From Epiperipatus broadwayi (taxonomy: Eukaryota > Onychophora > Udeonychophora > Euonychophora > Peripatidae), in the NCBI GenBank assembly GCA_028023455.1, contig JAQFVV010006738.1, positions 17,501-81,500 on the forward strand: a DNA stretch of 64,000 nucleotides. The letters run 5' to 3'. The notes beneath the pieces were generated by a model. It was not told where the DNA came from. It did no database searches and saw nothing but the letters and a program-made list of their open reading frames with translations. Of this stretch, positions 11,993 to 24,000 are shown piece by piece. Made by a program: the position numbers and the translations under genes. Position 1 is the first letter of the stretch, and every line of letters starts with the position of its first letter.

Positions 11993-14142
11993 TGTAATGG
12001 GCACAGACATCGTTACATTTTTTTTTTTTATTAAACACGAAAAAAGAAAAGTTCGAAAATAAAAACTTCTTTTGTTTAAGAATTAAAAATTGAAATTAAA
12101 TATCATCTAAACTCAAATATATATATATATAATCGCACAGATAAAAAAAAATTATTAAAATAAAACTTTATTAAAAATAGAAAAGGTATTTTAAAAGCAA
12201 AAACTTAAAAAGATTTAGAGATAAAAATATATCTTTAAGCTTTGGAAAACAAATTAACTGGTGTTATTGAAAAATGGAAATGATTGTTTTAATTAGTTAA
12301 ATATAAACTAGCCCTTGGGCATTTAAAATGTATAAGCAAAGGTCAGATAGGAGAGAAAAACAATGAAATCGGACCTCAGCGAAAGGACCATTAATGTCAA
12401 TTGAATCCTTAAAATTAATATAAAAGGAAAAGTTTGAAAATTATTAAGGAATTATTAAGAGATGACAGATATATGTTAAGGTGGAGAGGGTTGGAGGAGA
12501 AGGGATTGAACGATGCACTTTCAATTCCTTCAGTTGTTCAAAAAAATGAAACATCATTTTCCAATATTGCGGCCCACAGGACATCAAGGTCCGAAGAATA
12601 CCATCAACCATAAAGGACCAATGGTTAACTGCACACCGATCTCCTTATGACTTCATGGGAATTAACACCTTCCATTACAAAAAATCAGAGACTACGGACA
12701 TTTTTTAGAACAGTAAGAAATATATAATTAAGGAACATTTGAAAACATTAAGAACTCTAAAATATAAACTTTTTCCCAATATTTAATTTACAGAAATAGA
12801 ATCCTATCTGACCAACTTTATTTATTAATAAGTAATTTTAATTGGATGTATTTCTTTTGTAAAATCATTTTCATTTATTTATTCATTTATTTTTTTTGTT
12901 CTTTAAGTTTTTATTTTTTCTGTTTTTCGTTAAATTAAATTATATAAATGTTAAACTTAAGTCGGGCATGAATGGCTGTATAGATTTGTAAAGTTATATT
13001 AGGGGAGGGTAATCTTAGGTTATTTGTTTCGTAATTGAATTAGGTCAATGGATTGGATATATTGGTGTAATTAGTAGATGTATTATGAGATTCGCTATGG
13101 GCAGAATCGCTTTATACGCTGCATACACTCATTTTGCCTATGGGAGGAATTACAAGATGGAGACCGCAGTTCCTTCCTATGGAGTTTTTTTTATTGCTCT
13201 TATCGTCAGATAGATGTTGTATTCCTTTCTGACGAGAAGCAATTTCTTCTTTTAACCTAATTGTGCTGTCGTATTTCATATTACATTGAACACATCGATA
13301 TATCAGATGGATTGACGCCGGTTTAGCTGCGAACTTTTGGCCTAAGGTTAAACAAGGATAGAATATTTTCTTTTCAAATGCAATCTATGTAGTCTATTCA
13401 TACTCGACTCTCTAAATAAAAATGCATTAAATTTAAGCTGGGTATAGATGCTTGCATGGGTTCGTTACCAGTTAATTATGTTTTTGGATTTCATATTTGA
13501 TCAAAATATATAGACATTTAGTAAATACTGATACCTTACGGTGAGTATCTAAGATGTATTTATGCTGGATGTCTTTTAAGTTATTGGTGTCTTGCAGCAT
13601 CTTATGATGAATGCCATTGGGTTTCTTATAAATTTCCCTCTGCATTTCCATCAATGACTTTATATTTTGATCGTTTATGTTTACTTTGAAATGTTTTTGA
13701 CTGTGTAATCTATGTAACTGATCTATACTCAACATTTATAAAACAAACTTTTAAAAATCCATCTGTGCGAACTTATAAAAAATTAAAATGTAATTAAAAT
13801 CTAAAATAAAAGTTAAAAATAATGTTAAATGTTAAAGTAAACATACTAAAATAATAATGTTAAATTTTATATATATGTGCGTAAATAAATGTTTGTATGT
13901 TAATTACTGGCAGTGACTTATTTTATTCTTTTTTTAAAATATTCTTAGATAAAAATTTATTGTAAAATATAAATCTCTGCTGTTCCATGGAGCTAGTGAC
14001 AATGGGCTAATGACCGGAATCAACCAATATAATTTTTTTAAACTTATGTATCTGCCTACTATATAAATTTTTCTAGGTTCAAATGCCTAGATGGCGCCCT
14101 TGTAATGCAGATTACGTTAAGTCTTTCACTGGATCGTTATAA
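11993..14142 (+). repeat. Long repeat R2150, copy 2
   Basis: Near-identical to copy 1 along its whole length, differing by scattered substitutions and a few small indels. One 13-base block present in copy 1 around 9550 is missing here, and about 7 extra bases lie near 12604. It ends at CACTGGATCGTTATAA followed directly by (TA)n. The longest frame (13735-13472, minus) encodes a Lys/His-rich 87-residue product that is also present, with changes, in copy 1. I could not assign it to a family. Confidence 0.8.
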
Positions 14143-16180
14143 TATATATATAATGTCCATTAATTAAAACACAATTGTAATCATAATAAAAAAAAAATTT
14201 ATAATTATATGTATATTATCATGGGTAGTGTTGAAGCCATGATATATCAAATAGACTATATTTCATTAATAGGGAAATCACATTTAATTTTCTATATGTT
14301 TTTTATCATAATAATGGGAGTAAGTGTCTTTATATGCAACTATAGAGAAGCTTGTAATTTATAGAAATAACAAGATTTTTTATAGTTGCATATAAATACA
14401 CTTATTACATTTATTACATTATGTAGAAGAAATATAAACAGTTAATGTCCTCACATAACAAAAGGTATTTTTTTTAATATTTTATGTCACATGATCATAT
14501 GAGAATTTTCAAACATTAAATTTTTTATAATAAGAATATTTTAATAGGTGGTATAAATATTTTTAAAAAAGGGACAAAAGTATAAAATCAGATAAAGAAT
14601 TTATCTTGTTGTCTCTCTTCACTAATTTTAATTATTTACCGGTATTAATTTTAATTTTGAAAAATGTACTAAAAGAAAATAATTTTATTTTCAGTAAATT
14701 ATTGATTCTAATTTTTACTTTTTAAGAAGGATAAAGTATGTAATTTTTTATGTTTAGTAATATTTTTAAAAGAAATAAGAAAAATATATAAGATTTTAAT
14801 GTTTTTGTTAAAATTATACTTTAATTAATCATAGCTGCATTTTTTTCTTTTTTTCTCTCTTCATCTCTTTCCAAAACAATAGTCAGTGATTGTCAGGTCA
14901 GTGTAATTAATGGATTATCTTCTTTTCCTTTTTGGCATTAAAGAAAAAGAACAAGTATAATGGAATTATTTTTGTCTTGTTTTGCAATTAAAAATAGGAA
15001 AGAATTAACTAAACATTTTTTATAAAAATAATCTTAATTTGTCAGTGTTTAATGTGACCATGTGGTGTATAGGATTTTAATTGCTTGGACACAGGATTGT
15101 TCACAATATAGCAGAGTGAGTAAATCCGTAGACTTAGGTGTCTTATAATAATCAGTCAGTCCTGAACAAGCTTCTAAATACAATATGAGAATTTAATTAA
15201 GTAGAGCACACTACTAAAGGTAAACATCAGCTTCTCTGTAAATGTACAAAAGAATACCTCTGAAGTAATCTACAACAATCATTCTCTCTACCAGAGGGCA
15301 TAAATGTCTATCTTTATGGAAAAATAAAGTGGCTAACAGGTTTATCTGGGTATAATTGCTAAAATATTCCTTGACTTCATTTAAGGAGAAGCCACAGTAC
15401 ATCACATCACATATAGTCCTTAAAAATTATAAGATTACAAAATGGATAAACTTAGCCTGTAAAACTTGAAAATATTCTACTGCAAAAATGAAGAAAATTA
15501 ATTGTATATATTACTTTGGAATTGAGAAGTCTTCAAGAAGAAAATAAATATAGAAACTGTAAATTATAAATGACAAAAAAAGAACTCAAACAAGAAAATA
15601 AAACCATGGTTAAATTTATTATAATTAGTGGGCACATTACCAGTAAATTTTATAAAGGAGATTTTAAATTAAGTGACAATTGATAATAGTTTATTTTATA
15701 AATATCTATTATAAAACACAATTTTTTTATTTTATTTTTCCTTTCCAAATTCTAATAAGGGTTTTTAAGTAACTTAAATTTTATTGATGTAACTCAATCT
15801 ATCTTTTATTTATTTCCTTATTTGTTTATAATTCAATAGATAGAGAAGATCCATTATGCAGGAATGATTATACAATTATAATTACTTTAGAGATTTATAG
15901 CTGTCTGGCCATATTCATAGCATTAAGATTAAGTATTTAAATGAAAGGCTAAATATTATACAAATTTGCAAATTTACATGTACCACTTGCATATTAATGC
16001 AATGCATGTGTGTTCTTTATTTAATTCTGTGAATGTTGTTTGTGATAAACCATTCCTCTTTGTATTTTCTCTTTTGATTGTTGCACTCAGAGTAAATCAC
16101 TTTGATGTCGAGTTGATCAAAATTGTTGTTCGAGTCAATCTCATGATTTAAAAATATTGACTATATGTTAAGGTCTGTTT
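14143..16180. other. Non-coding stretch with one hairpin
   Basis: AT-rich. It starts with a copy of the TGTCCATTAATTAAAA word that also flanks the PLE ends at 6520 and 16200. An inverted repeat with arms at 14317-14347 and 14379-14411 (left arm contains TTTATATGCAACTATA) can form a hairpin. The segment 15780-15905 recurs in direct orientation at 21240-21365. No gene was seen. Confidence 0.6.
15780..15905 (+). repeat. Dispersed direct repeat (with 21240-21365)
   Basis: About 125 bases sharing the order of words AACTCAATCTA, AATTCAATAGATAG, CCATTATGCAGGAA and TTATACAA with 21240-21365, with substitutions and small indels. Non-coding; probably an old duplication or an interspersed repeat. Confidence 0.6.
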
Positions 16181-16384
16181 TAACATATATATATATAAAA
16201 TATCCATTAATTAAAAACAATATTGTAATTATAATTGAAATAATATTTTTAATGGTTTAGAAACAATTACAAACAATCCTTAAATCTGCAGAAGTACTTT
16301 CGGTTACTTTCTAACCTGCCTCAACTGCCATTAAATTCAAAAACCAAAAGTGGAAGCAAACGTCATCAATTCAAATTCCACGAA

Positions 16385-16700
16385 TCTCGTATTTTAATGT
16401 TAGAAGCTTGTCGATTTATTAAATGCGTTTTATTCCTGTTTATAAAAATTGCCTCTTTAATTTTTCTTTTACTATGGTTTCTCTCTTCATGAAGAATTTT
16501 CACATTTTCAAAATTAAATTTAAATTTATATTTACATGTTTTTTCATGATCAAAAAAACTGAAGGAGATATTAAATCACCATTATTTTAATTTTTTACAC
16601 GCTTATATAACAGTTCATGTTCCTTCAATCTTTTCTCAATACTGCACCTAGATTCACCTACATATGATAGCATACAATCACAAAAAATTGATATATGACA
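16385..16700 (-). pseudogene. PLE GIY-YIG endonuclease, minus copy, out of frame
   Basis: This is the inverted counterpart of the endonuclease at 18149-18547. The A-run length difference noted for the RT puts it out of frame with the RT upstream. GIY-YIG domains at the RT C-terminus distinguish classical Penelope-like elements and are thought to cut the target DNA. Confidence 0.7.
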
Positions 16701-17606
16701 TTACTTTTTTTGCTTGACAGGTATGATATCCTTAGGATTATTGACTAATTTATTAATATTGTTTGGAATGTAGAATAAAACATTAAAAACATTCTTATAT
16801 AAATCCTTAAAAAAATTTACTTGTGGATTTGAAATAAATGGAATAAATATCCATTTTTTACTATTAATCTTCATTTCTTTTAAATTATAATATTTTTTTT
16901 TAAATTGACATAAAGTATTGTTTATTTGTTCCATTTTATAACCAACATCAAGTAATTCCTTGGCAAATATCTCAATATTTTTCAGTTTATCACTTTGGTA
17001 ATGACATAATTTTTCATTCCGAAGCAAAAAAGATTTAAAACTTGCCATCTTATGCATCATTGGTACTTTTGATTTACAATTTATATATCCTCTTTTTTGC
17101 AGTGGGTTAATTATTAGTTTATAATTTAATATACTGTTATCTCTTGTGATCATTAAATCTAAATAGTTAATCTTATTGTCCTGTTCTTTTTCAATAGTCC
17201 ATTTCAAGCCATTCAACTTATTTAATTCCTCTATAAGCAAATTTATACTATTAGTATTTCCACAAACAAAAACATCATCCACATATCTTTTGTAAATTTT
17301 AATATCTCCAAAAATACACATATTTAAAATACTCTCATATGTAAATAAAACGAAATTGCAAACTTGTGCAACTACAGGCAAACCCATAGGCCAACCTTTA
17401 GTCATTTTATAATATTGACCTTCAAAAGATGCATCAATGTTATCATTAAAAATTTTTAAAGAATCAATGATAAATTTTATCATATATTTACAAATATTTT
17501 TACTTTTTAATGCATGTTCAATTATTTTTATGGAATTCATTCTATCAATAGATCCATACATTTCTGTAACATCCAATAAAGCAATAACATCATTTTCATC
17601 AATCAT
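16701..17606 (-). pseudogene. PLE reverse transcriptase, 5'-truncated
   Basis: The 301-residue open frame carries PLE-type reverse transcriptase motifs: LLDVTEMYGSID (motif A region), GWPMGLPVVAQ (motif B, normally G-x-P-M-G-S), YKRYVDDVFV (catalytic motif C with YVDD, at residues ~105-115) and INYLDLMI. Downstream is the usual thumb and linker to the endonuclease. PLE RTs are related to telomerase and copy the element's own RNA. The RT fingers (N-terminal part) lie upstream at 17607-17900 with stops and frame changes. The frame ends prematurely in an A run: seven A residues (16711-16705, read on the minus strand) against six in the partner copy, so the reading shifts just before the GIY-YIG domain. 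The catalytic DD is kept, but the ORF as a whole is broken. Confidence 0.85.
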
Positions 17607-17907
17607 TAAATTTTTAATACTATTTACAAAGTCAAATGATGAAGCAATAGTATTTTCCCAAATCCTAAAAAATCTTGTAAAAGTTTACCAATATATTTAG
17701 AAGTCTGATATATGAAGGAACCACCAAAATCTATCATAACTCACAAAGGATTACCTTCTTTATGTAATTTTATATTTGCAAAAATACGAGGACATATAGC
17801 ACAAGAAGGATATATTTTATAGTATACATTATTATTTAAAACTTTATTTTTAGCACTTTTTAAAATATTGTTGTAATTATAAATTTTATTAAACGCCCAT
17901 TATTATA

Positions 17908-18083
17908 TTAAGTAATAATTTACTAAGGCTGTAACCTTAGAAATAAGCGTCTGAAAAATATGAAGGTAAGGACCTCTATAGGTCTTAAAACACAAGCTTA
18001 CACTAAGATCTATAGAGGTCCTTACCTTCGTATTTTTCAGACGCTTATTTCTAAGGTTACAGCCTTAGTAAATTATTACTTAA
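17908..18083. repeat. Long palindrome at the PLE junction
   Basis: Arms of 74 bases (17908-17981 and 18010-18083) are inverted copies with about one mismatch, around a 28-base loop; both ends read TTAAGTAAT or its complement. The arm includes CTAAGGCTGTAACCTTAG, itself almost palindromic. It may be a small foldback element inserted between the PLE pieces, or sequence formed when the head-to-head junction arose. No coding. Confidence 0.9.
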
Positions 18084-18148
18084 AATATTGTTGATAAACT
18101 TTATTCTTTGAACAAGTAAAAAATTTTAAGGATTTATATAAGAATGTT

Positions 18149-18547
18149 TTTAATGTTTCATTCTACATTCCAAACAATATTAATAAATTAGTCAATAATT
18201 CTAAGGATGTCATACCTGTCAAGCAAAAAAGTAATGTCATATATCAAATTTTTTGTGATTGTATGCTATCATATATAGATGAATCTAGGTGCAGTATTGA
18301 GAAAAGATTGAAGGAACATGAACTGTTATATAAGCGTATAAAAAATATAAATAATGGTGATTTAATATCTCCTTCAGTTTTCTTTGATCATGAAAAAACA
18401 TGTAAATATAAATTTAAATTTAATTTTGAAAATGTGAAAATTCTTCATGAAGAGAGAAACCATAGTAAAAGAAAAATTAAAGAGGCAATTTTTATAAACA
18501 GTAATAAAACGCATTTAATAAATCGACAAGCTTCTAACATTAAAATA
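18149..18547 (+). pseudogene. PLE RT tail plus GIY-YIG endonuclease, plus copy
   Basis: The frame is open from about 18149 through the stop near 18549. It encodes the end of the RT linker, then VIYQIFCDCMLSYIDESRC, with the spacing of the GIY...YIG pattern (IYQ, then YID), followed by SIEKRLKEHE. The last is the conserved Arg and the R-x-x-E/K-H segment of the nuclease. The C-terminal tail (SKRKIKEAIFI and following) fits PLE endonucleases. The Gly residues of GIY and YIG are replaced, so activity is doubtful. It lacks its RT and is a truncated partner in the head-to-head pair. Confidence 0.78.
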
Positions 18548-18724
18548 TGAGATTCGTGGAATTTGAATTGATGACGTTTGCTTCCGCTTTTGGTTTTTGA
18601 ATTTAATGGCAGTTGAGGCAGGTTAGAAAGTAACCAAAAGTATTTCTGTGGATTTAAGGATTGTTTGTAATTGTTTGTAAACCATTAAAAATAATATATA
18701 TATATCATTGAAAAGCAGTCAATA

Positions 18725-19222
18725 CTTAGACACACCCAATATCAATAACAATCACCAATTTCAAACTGTTGTCAAAGAAACCTCCTTTTAACAATAAAGT
18801 TGAATCCCACCCTTATTAATGGTCTAATATACTTATATAGACATTAAAGATTGCAACTTGATCAGAGTGTTTGAAATTATTCATACAAAGAAATTTAAAT
18901 AAACCTCTTTAAACAGGTAAATATAACCTATTCTAAATGTAGACTAATAAATAGTCGATTATAACACTGCAAACTGCAATTATACATTTCAAATAGAACC
19001 CAAAGTATTATTTAAAGAAAAAGTGTAATAATTCTCAATGACTAAATGGATTTATAAGTAATCATTAAAACCAGACAACATTTAGGTAATGCCAATATCA
19101 ATAACAATCAACAATTTCAAACTATTGTCAAGGCAAATTTCCTTTTAACAATAAAGGTGGAATTTCATCTTTATTAATGATTCAATATACTCATATACAC
19201 TAAAGATTGCAACTTGATCACA
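18725..19222 (+). repeat. Two diverged copies of a ~140-base unit
   Basis: Units at 18725-18865 and 19085-19222 share CCAATATCAATAACAATCA, AACAATAAAG and TAAAGATTGCAACTTGATCA. They sit about 357 bases apart in the same orientation. A partial related stretch occurs at 44410-44475. Non-coding. Confidence 0.65.
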
Positions 19223-21875
19223 GACATTGAATTTATATGTGTGTGTGTGTGCTGCTTTAATGTAGTAATATTGTTAGCAAGAGACTCACCACAGTAAACT
19301 GCTTTGCAAGTGGGTTCATTGCAGAGCATGTTCTCAAAGTAACATGCCTTTGGTGTTATTCAGTAGTTCATGAAGATCATGAGTAGGCTCTTGAATTTAA
19401 TATTGAATTGATCCAAGCAAACTGTTTTCAACATTTGTGATGCACCTGTTATAAAAGGTTGATTTATGCATTCGTTTTATTGTGGTTTACAGATCCAGTG
19501 TTTATTTGGGAATATAATTCTTTAAGAGCTCTAGTTAAACAATTGTGATCATACCCTTCCTTGATTAGGCATTTTGTGTAGTTTTGATGTTATCACTCCT
19601 GTTTGCCTTGAAAATGTATAGTTTATCATGTATGTACAGAAAATGCTTAAAGACAGCTAAGTTGTGGAGGTGGAAGTGCATGAATAAGAGTGAATAGCAC
19701 CATGAATATTGTTGGGTTTGATAATACATTTTGCAATTTAATTTCATGTTGCAGTAATGTATGTCCATGTTTAAAAAAATATTTTTGATGCTCTTCATGC
19801 TTTATTTTCCAGGTTAAAGAAGATAACTGACACAGTTTAACCTATATATTAATAAAAAAAATTCATTTTAACATACATCAGCACATCACCAACATAATGT
19901 ATGTATAGATGTGAGTAAAATGTGCCTAAATATCTTAAGGATGATTACCGTTTCAAATTTCTTTAATTCAATGCTACAAACCATGCCACATAGTGATAAC
20001 CCCATAGACTAGCTGTGTTCCATTGTGTAAAACCTTTCTTTGAAAAGGGCCTGATGTCACCATCTATCCATTTAAAAGCATCGACAATAATGTTGGTTTT
20101 GTTATTATCAAAGCTTGATATGAATCAATATGGCATGAATTATGTCAGCTTCACCATATCTAATGATGCCAGCTTGTCATGGGTTATACTTTTCTACATG
20201 TAAGAGCCGCTCTCATTCAAATGAAGATTTGACAGTAAATGTGCTGAATCTTATATGATCTATCAATCACATGGCTATTAATTTGGCTGTTTCATAAAAA
20301 TAAATATCCCCAAAATCTATTAAATGTCATAATGGATATTTGTTGTGTGCATTTCCATGTTTGGGAAGATTCTTAGAAGGAAATCAGCAATTAGGTAAAT
20401 TCTTCTATATTCAAATTTATTAAATATTTTCTTTTAGTATTGCCTTAATATTGACACAATGAATTTGTCTTTTACTCTTGTAAAATTATATCCATCCAGA
20501 CATTTAAATTTTAACTTTGTAGTTTGTACATTAAATTTTGTTTGGTAATCTTCATTTGACATCAGAACAAATCTTTCCTCTTTATTTCTTCTAAACATTT
20601 GATATTATTCGATTGTAAGAATGTTTTGATGCTTTTATGTTGTTAGACCAATTGCATTTGACTTTGTTGGCTTTAGAGGGATAGAGGTTTTGTGACTTCA
20701 TGACTTTCTTAATCACATTTTCTCATTGAAGTTTGTTTTCATAATTGAGTTTGATATCAGCAATTCTTTCTAAAAATGGATTCTTCCAAATTCCAGCCAT
20801 GACCTTTGAGCCACAGTAAAAACATGTTTAATATTTCCTGGGAGAGTTTGGTCAGATTAATAAATTTGTCACCCTCTTCTTTGGTAACCCTATTCCCTGT
20901 TTGTTTCTAAGAATTGGAGCTTTTTATCATATTTGTAATTTAATATTTTATCTAAGTTTGAGCATTTGTTCTTTTTTTCGAGGGGAATTGTATAATGTTT
21001 TGCATATTCCTTAGTCTTCAAGCTTCATTTTTAACTGGCTTCTTGCATCCATTGATAATCATTTAAAGAAGCTGTTTGCATAAGCAAAGACATATGTTGT
21101 TTCTCTGAACTACAGATTTGTTTATCCACACTTAGTCATTGGAAAAAATTTGATAATTTGGGCATTGCTCTAAAAATCTAACACTCTTTCTTAGCGATTA
21201 TCACTGTCAATGTTTTCAATGCTGTTTTTACGTAAGACAGTTGTCCATTATAAATTGTAATTCAATCTAACTTTTATTTTTTCACTTATTTATTTGTGAT
21301 TCAATAGATAGGGAACTTCCACTATGCAGGAAAGATTATACAAATTGTAACTATTTTACAGATTTACAGCTTAGCTCTCTTTTTGACTAGGCCAGCTGGA
21401 CATTTGTTAATGTTTTTTTATTTAGTTATTTTCCCTTCAAATATATAAAAAATGATTTTAATTAATTAAATTTTCATTAAATTACACATAACTATTTCTT
21501 TTGAAATATGTTTTTATTTTTTGCTTCATATAACTCCCACCCCAATTATACAAAGAGTTAATTAAGCTAATTTAAAATGCCCTTATCTCTGATTGTAAAA
21601 AAAAAAACTGTTTTTTACCTTTTTTTATTTAAAAGAAAATAAGGAACTACTTATATAAAGATTATCATTATTATATGAATGCATTGATAAATGAGAATTT
21701 TATGATAATTAAACAATGGAAGGTTTATTTTAATCAACTAGATTACTTTTGTTTAATTCAATTGAATTTATTTTTATAAAATATAATGTACATTTTTTAA
21801 TTCTTCAGTCATAATTTTGAAGAAGTGAAGTTGTGAAAGCCTTTCGTTATATGGACTCAAATATGGAGTATTTGT
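19223..21875. other. Non-coding stretch
   Basis: Frames here are short and unrecognised. A (TG)n tract lies at about 19236-19250. The segment 21240-21365 is the partner of the direct repeat at 15780-15905. A real exon cannot be excluded, but none could be supported by both splice borders and coding character. Confidence 0.55.
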
Positions 21876-21981
21876 CAAGCATTGTTAGCCGAGAGGTTAT
21901 CGCAGCCGCCTTGCAAGCAAGTAGTTGGTACGCAGACGTTTGTAGATTTGGTCCCAGCCGATGCTATGATATATGAAAAAA
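21876..21981 (+). mobile_element. tRNA-derived SINE, copy 1
   Basis: A 106-base body with a class II tRNA-like promoter (A-box region TTAGCCGAGAGG) and a short A tail, flanked by a perfect 17-base target-site duplication at 21859-21875 and 21982-21998 that reads AAATATGGAGTATTTGT. The degraded B box is TTTGGTCCCAGCC. The body ends with the family tail GATGCTATGATATATG. Confidence 0.88.
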
Positions 21982-23168
21982 AAATATGGAGTATTTGTTA
22001 TTTTATCTTTGTTTTTTTAATGTAGAATAAATATTTGTTGTTATTTAGGAAATTTCTCATAATGGTTTGTTCACATCATTCTACTTACCACTTACAAATC
22101 ATTCCACATATTGAATAAAAATTTAAATGCTTATAAAATATTAGAAATTATTTTAAGAATATTTACTGAGTTTATGAATATTGAAACTAATAAGAATCTC
22201 ATTACTGAATTCTTTAAACATTAGCAGAACATTTAAAGAAGATATATTTTGCTTAATAAAGAATTATAAGTCAACTTATTACGTTGAATTAATATTTATC
22301 TTAAAATCATTTTTACATTTGAAGATCATATTCATTATTTTATGATAAAATTAAATTTTACATAAATCTAATTCATATTTATAAGATGTTTAAATAGATT
22401 TGTTTGAGGATATTTAGAATGGCTATTAAATACCTTACCAATTTTTAATATCTGAATATAATCCTATATTATTCGTTATTCTATTCTAAAATCAAAAGAT
22501 TATGTCTTATTTAAGTTAGCAATAGTATGATTATTACCATAATTATGATAAGACATTAGCTTAAAGGAAATATATGTCTTGTTTAATTTATCAACTAGGA
22601 TTTCATTCAATATAGAATAAATCCAAAGAGTGTAAAAAAAAAAAACATTTTTATAATTTAAATAAGATCATATTATCTTGAGATACCCTGATTTAATTTC
22701 ATAAACCATATTATTTAAATTTATTTTGATAATGAAGAAATTACATTCAAAAGATGTATTTTATGTGGTATAGATTTTAAAGACATTTTACATTTTTTAA
22801 TAGTTGAATAATGTTTTTATCTGATCAGAGTAATGAGATGCACAGAAGAACATTAGAAGATTGGTAATAAACATAATAATTGTTGATATTTGTAGAAGAA
22901 AGAAATTTAAATGTAATCTCAATAGCATATGATCACAATAATAAGTCTTTTATGAGTGCTAAATTAAGTTTAGGTTTCTTCTCCTAGTTGTTTCCCCTGT
23001 TTATCTTCTTATTGTAGAATATGACACTTGTTTTATAAATGCTTTGAGCTTAGCTTTATTGCTTTACAAATTTAGTTATATTATTATATTGAATGATTTT
23101 TTGGTCTATATTTTGCCATTTCATTTCATTTTGCTCTTTATAGTTACAATTTGCATAACCAAAGCAGT

Positions 23169-23198
<30 letters not shown>

Positions 23199-23203
<5 letters not shown>

Positions 23204-23354
23204 GACATGTGAAAATTTTACAAATCTATTTAAATAATAATTGAACTGCCCTCTAGCTGCCAAGTTTGATAACTTTTTACAATAAGAGTGGCAGCTAGAG
23301 GACAGTTCGATTATTATTTAAATAGATTTATAAAATTTTCACATGTTATTATAG
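23199..23354. repeat. Foldback repeat beside (TA)n
   Basis: Arms of about 64 bases (23199-23262 and 23290-23354) are inverted copies around a ~27-base loop; the arm contains CCTCTAGCTGCCA. A (TA)n tract of about 30 bases adjoins the left arm, and another lies a little beyond the right arm (about 23384-23396). Non-coding; consistent with a small MITE-like or foldback element. Confidence 0.85.
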
Positions 23355-23434
23355 TTATTCATTATTAAAGTATTATGTATCATTATATATATATAAAAAA
23401 TACATGTGTATTATCTATATTGAACTTATGTAAT

Positions 23435-24000
23435 TAGTAGGGATTTTAACTCAGACTTTTACCTCCCTACAGTTATTCATTCCATCTTATATAACTGATA
23501 CACATAACCACAAACATATGATAAAGATAAATGATATCGGGTACACATATTTGATGGTCATGTGTATCAGTTGTATAAAATGGAGCAGAGTTCAAATCCC
23601 TTCCAATTACATTAAATTTACTATAGATAATATACTTGTATTTAAATATTAGACATTCAGCCTCCATCCTATCCATTCTCTTTTGTGTATTTAAGTGGAA
23701 ATATTAAGGTCCTATATATGACATACTAGACTGACTTAAAGTTCAACATAGGTATGACAATAAGATTGGCAACAACAAAGGCTTTGGAGATTCCATCATC
23801 AGATTTTTAATAATATGGATCTCTGACAAGTAGAAGGATGGAGGAGATTCTGTCCGTTAATGTTTGAAGATTTGCTATCATAATATAAACTGAACATGGT
23901 ATATATATATATGTGTGTGTATGTGTGTGTGTGTGATGATCTGTATAAACTAGTGAATGCTGGTTCAGCATTCAATATGCATACTGAAGATCATTTATCT
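23435..24000. repeat. Foldback repeat, family FB (member 2)
   Basis: Inverted arms at about 23440-23514 and 23554-23601 contain AACTGATACACATAACCA and its complement. A B-box-like GAGTTCAAATCCC stands at the right outer end and its complement at the left. A further piece at 23855-24000 holds the shared core segments GATTTGCTATC and GAATGCTGGTTCAGCATTC with a (TA)n/(TG)n tract between them. It is related to 6838-7190 and 50035-50425. Confidence 0.72.

Larger units (their letters stand above)
16181..18710. mobile_element. Penelope-like element, two pieces head to head
   Basis: A minus-strand PLE piece (about 17900 down to 16200) faces a plus-strand piece of the same family (about 18112 to 18697). 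The outer segments 16240-16825 and 18112-18697 are near-perfect inverted copies of each other, about 580 bases each. The minus piece holds the reverse transcriptase and a GIY-YIG endonuclease; the plus piece holds only the RT tail and endonuclease. A 74-base-arm palindrome lies at the junction. Both outer edges abut (TA)n tracts. A full copy joined to an inverted 5'-truncated copy is a known PLE insertion form. Confidence 0.85.

Noticed and set aside
13472-13735. A protein-coding gene in the R2150 repeat
   Set aside because: Short Lys/His-rich frame within an interspersed repeat, not extended in the other copies and with no recognised motif.
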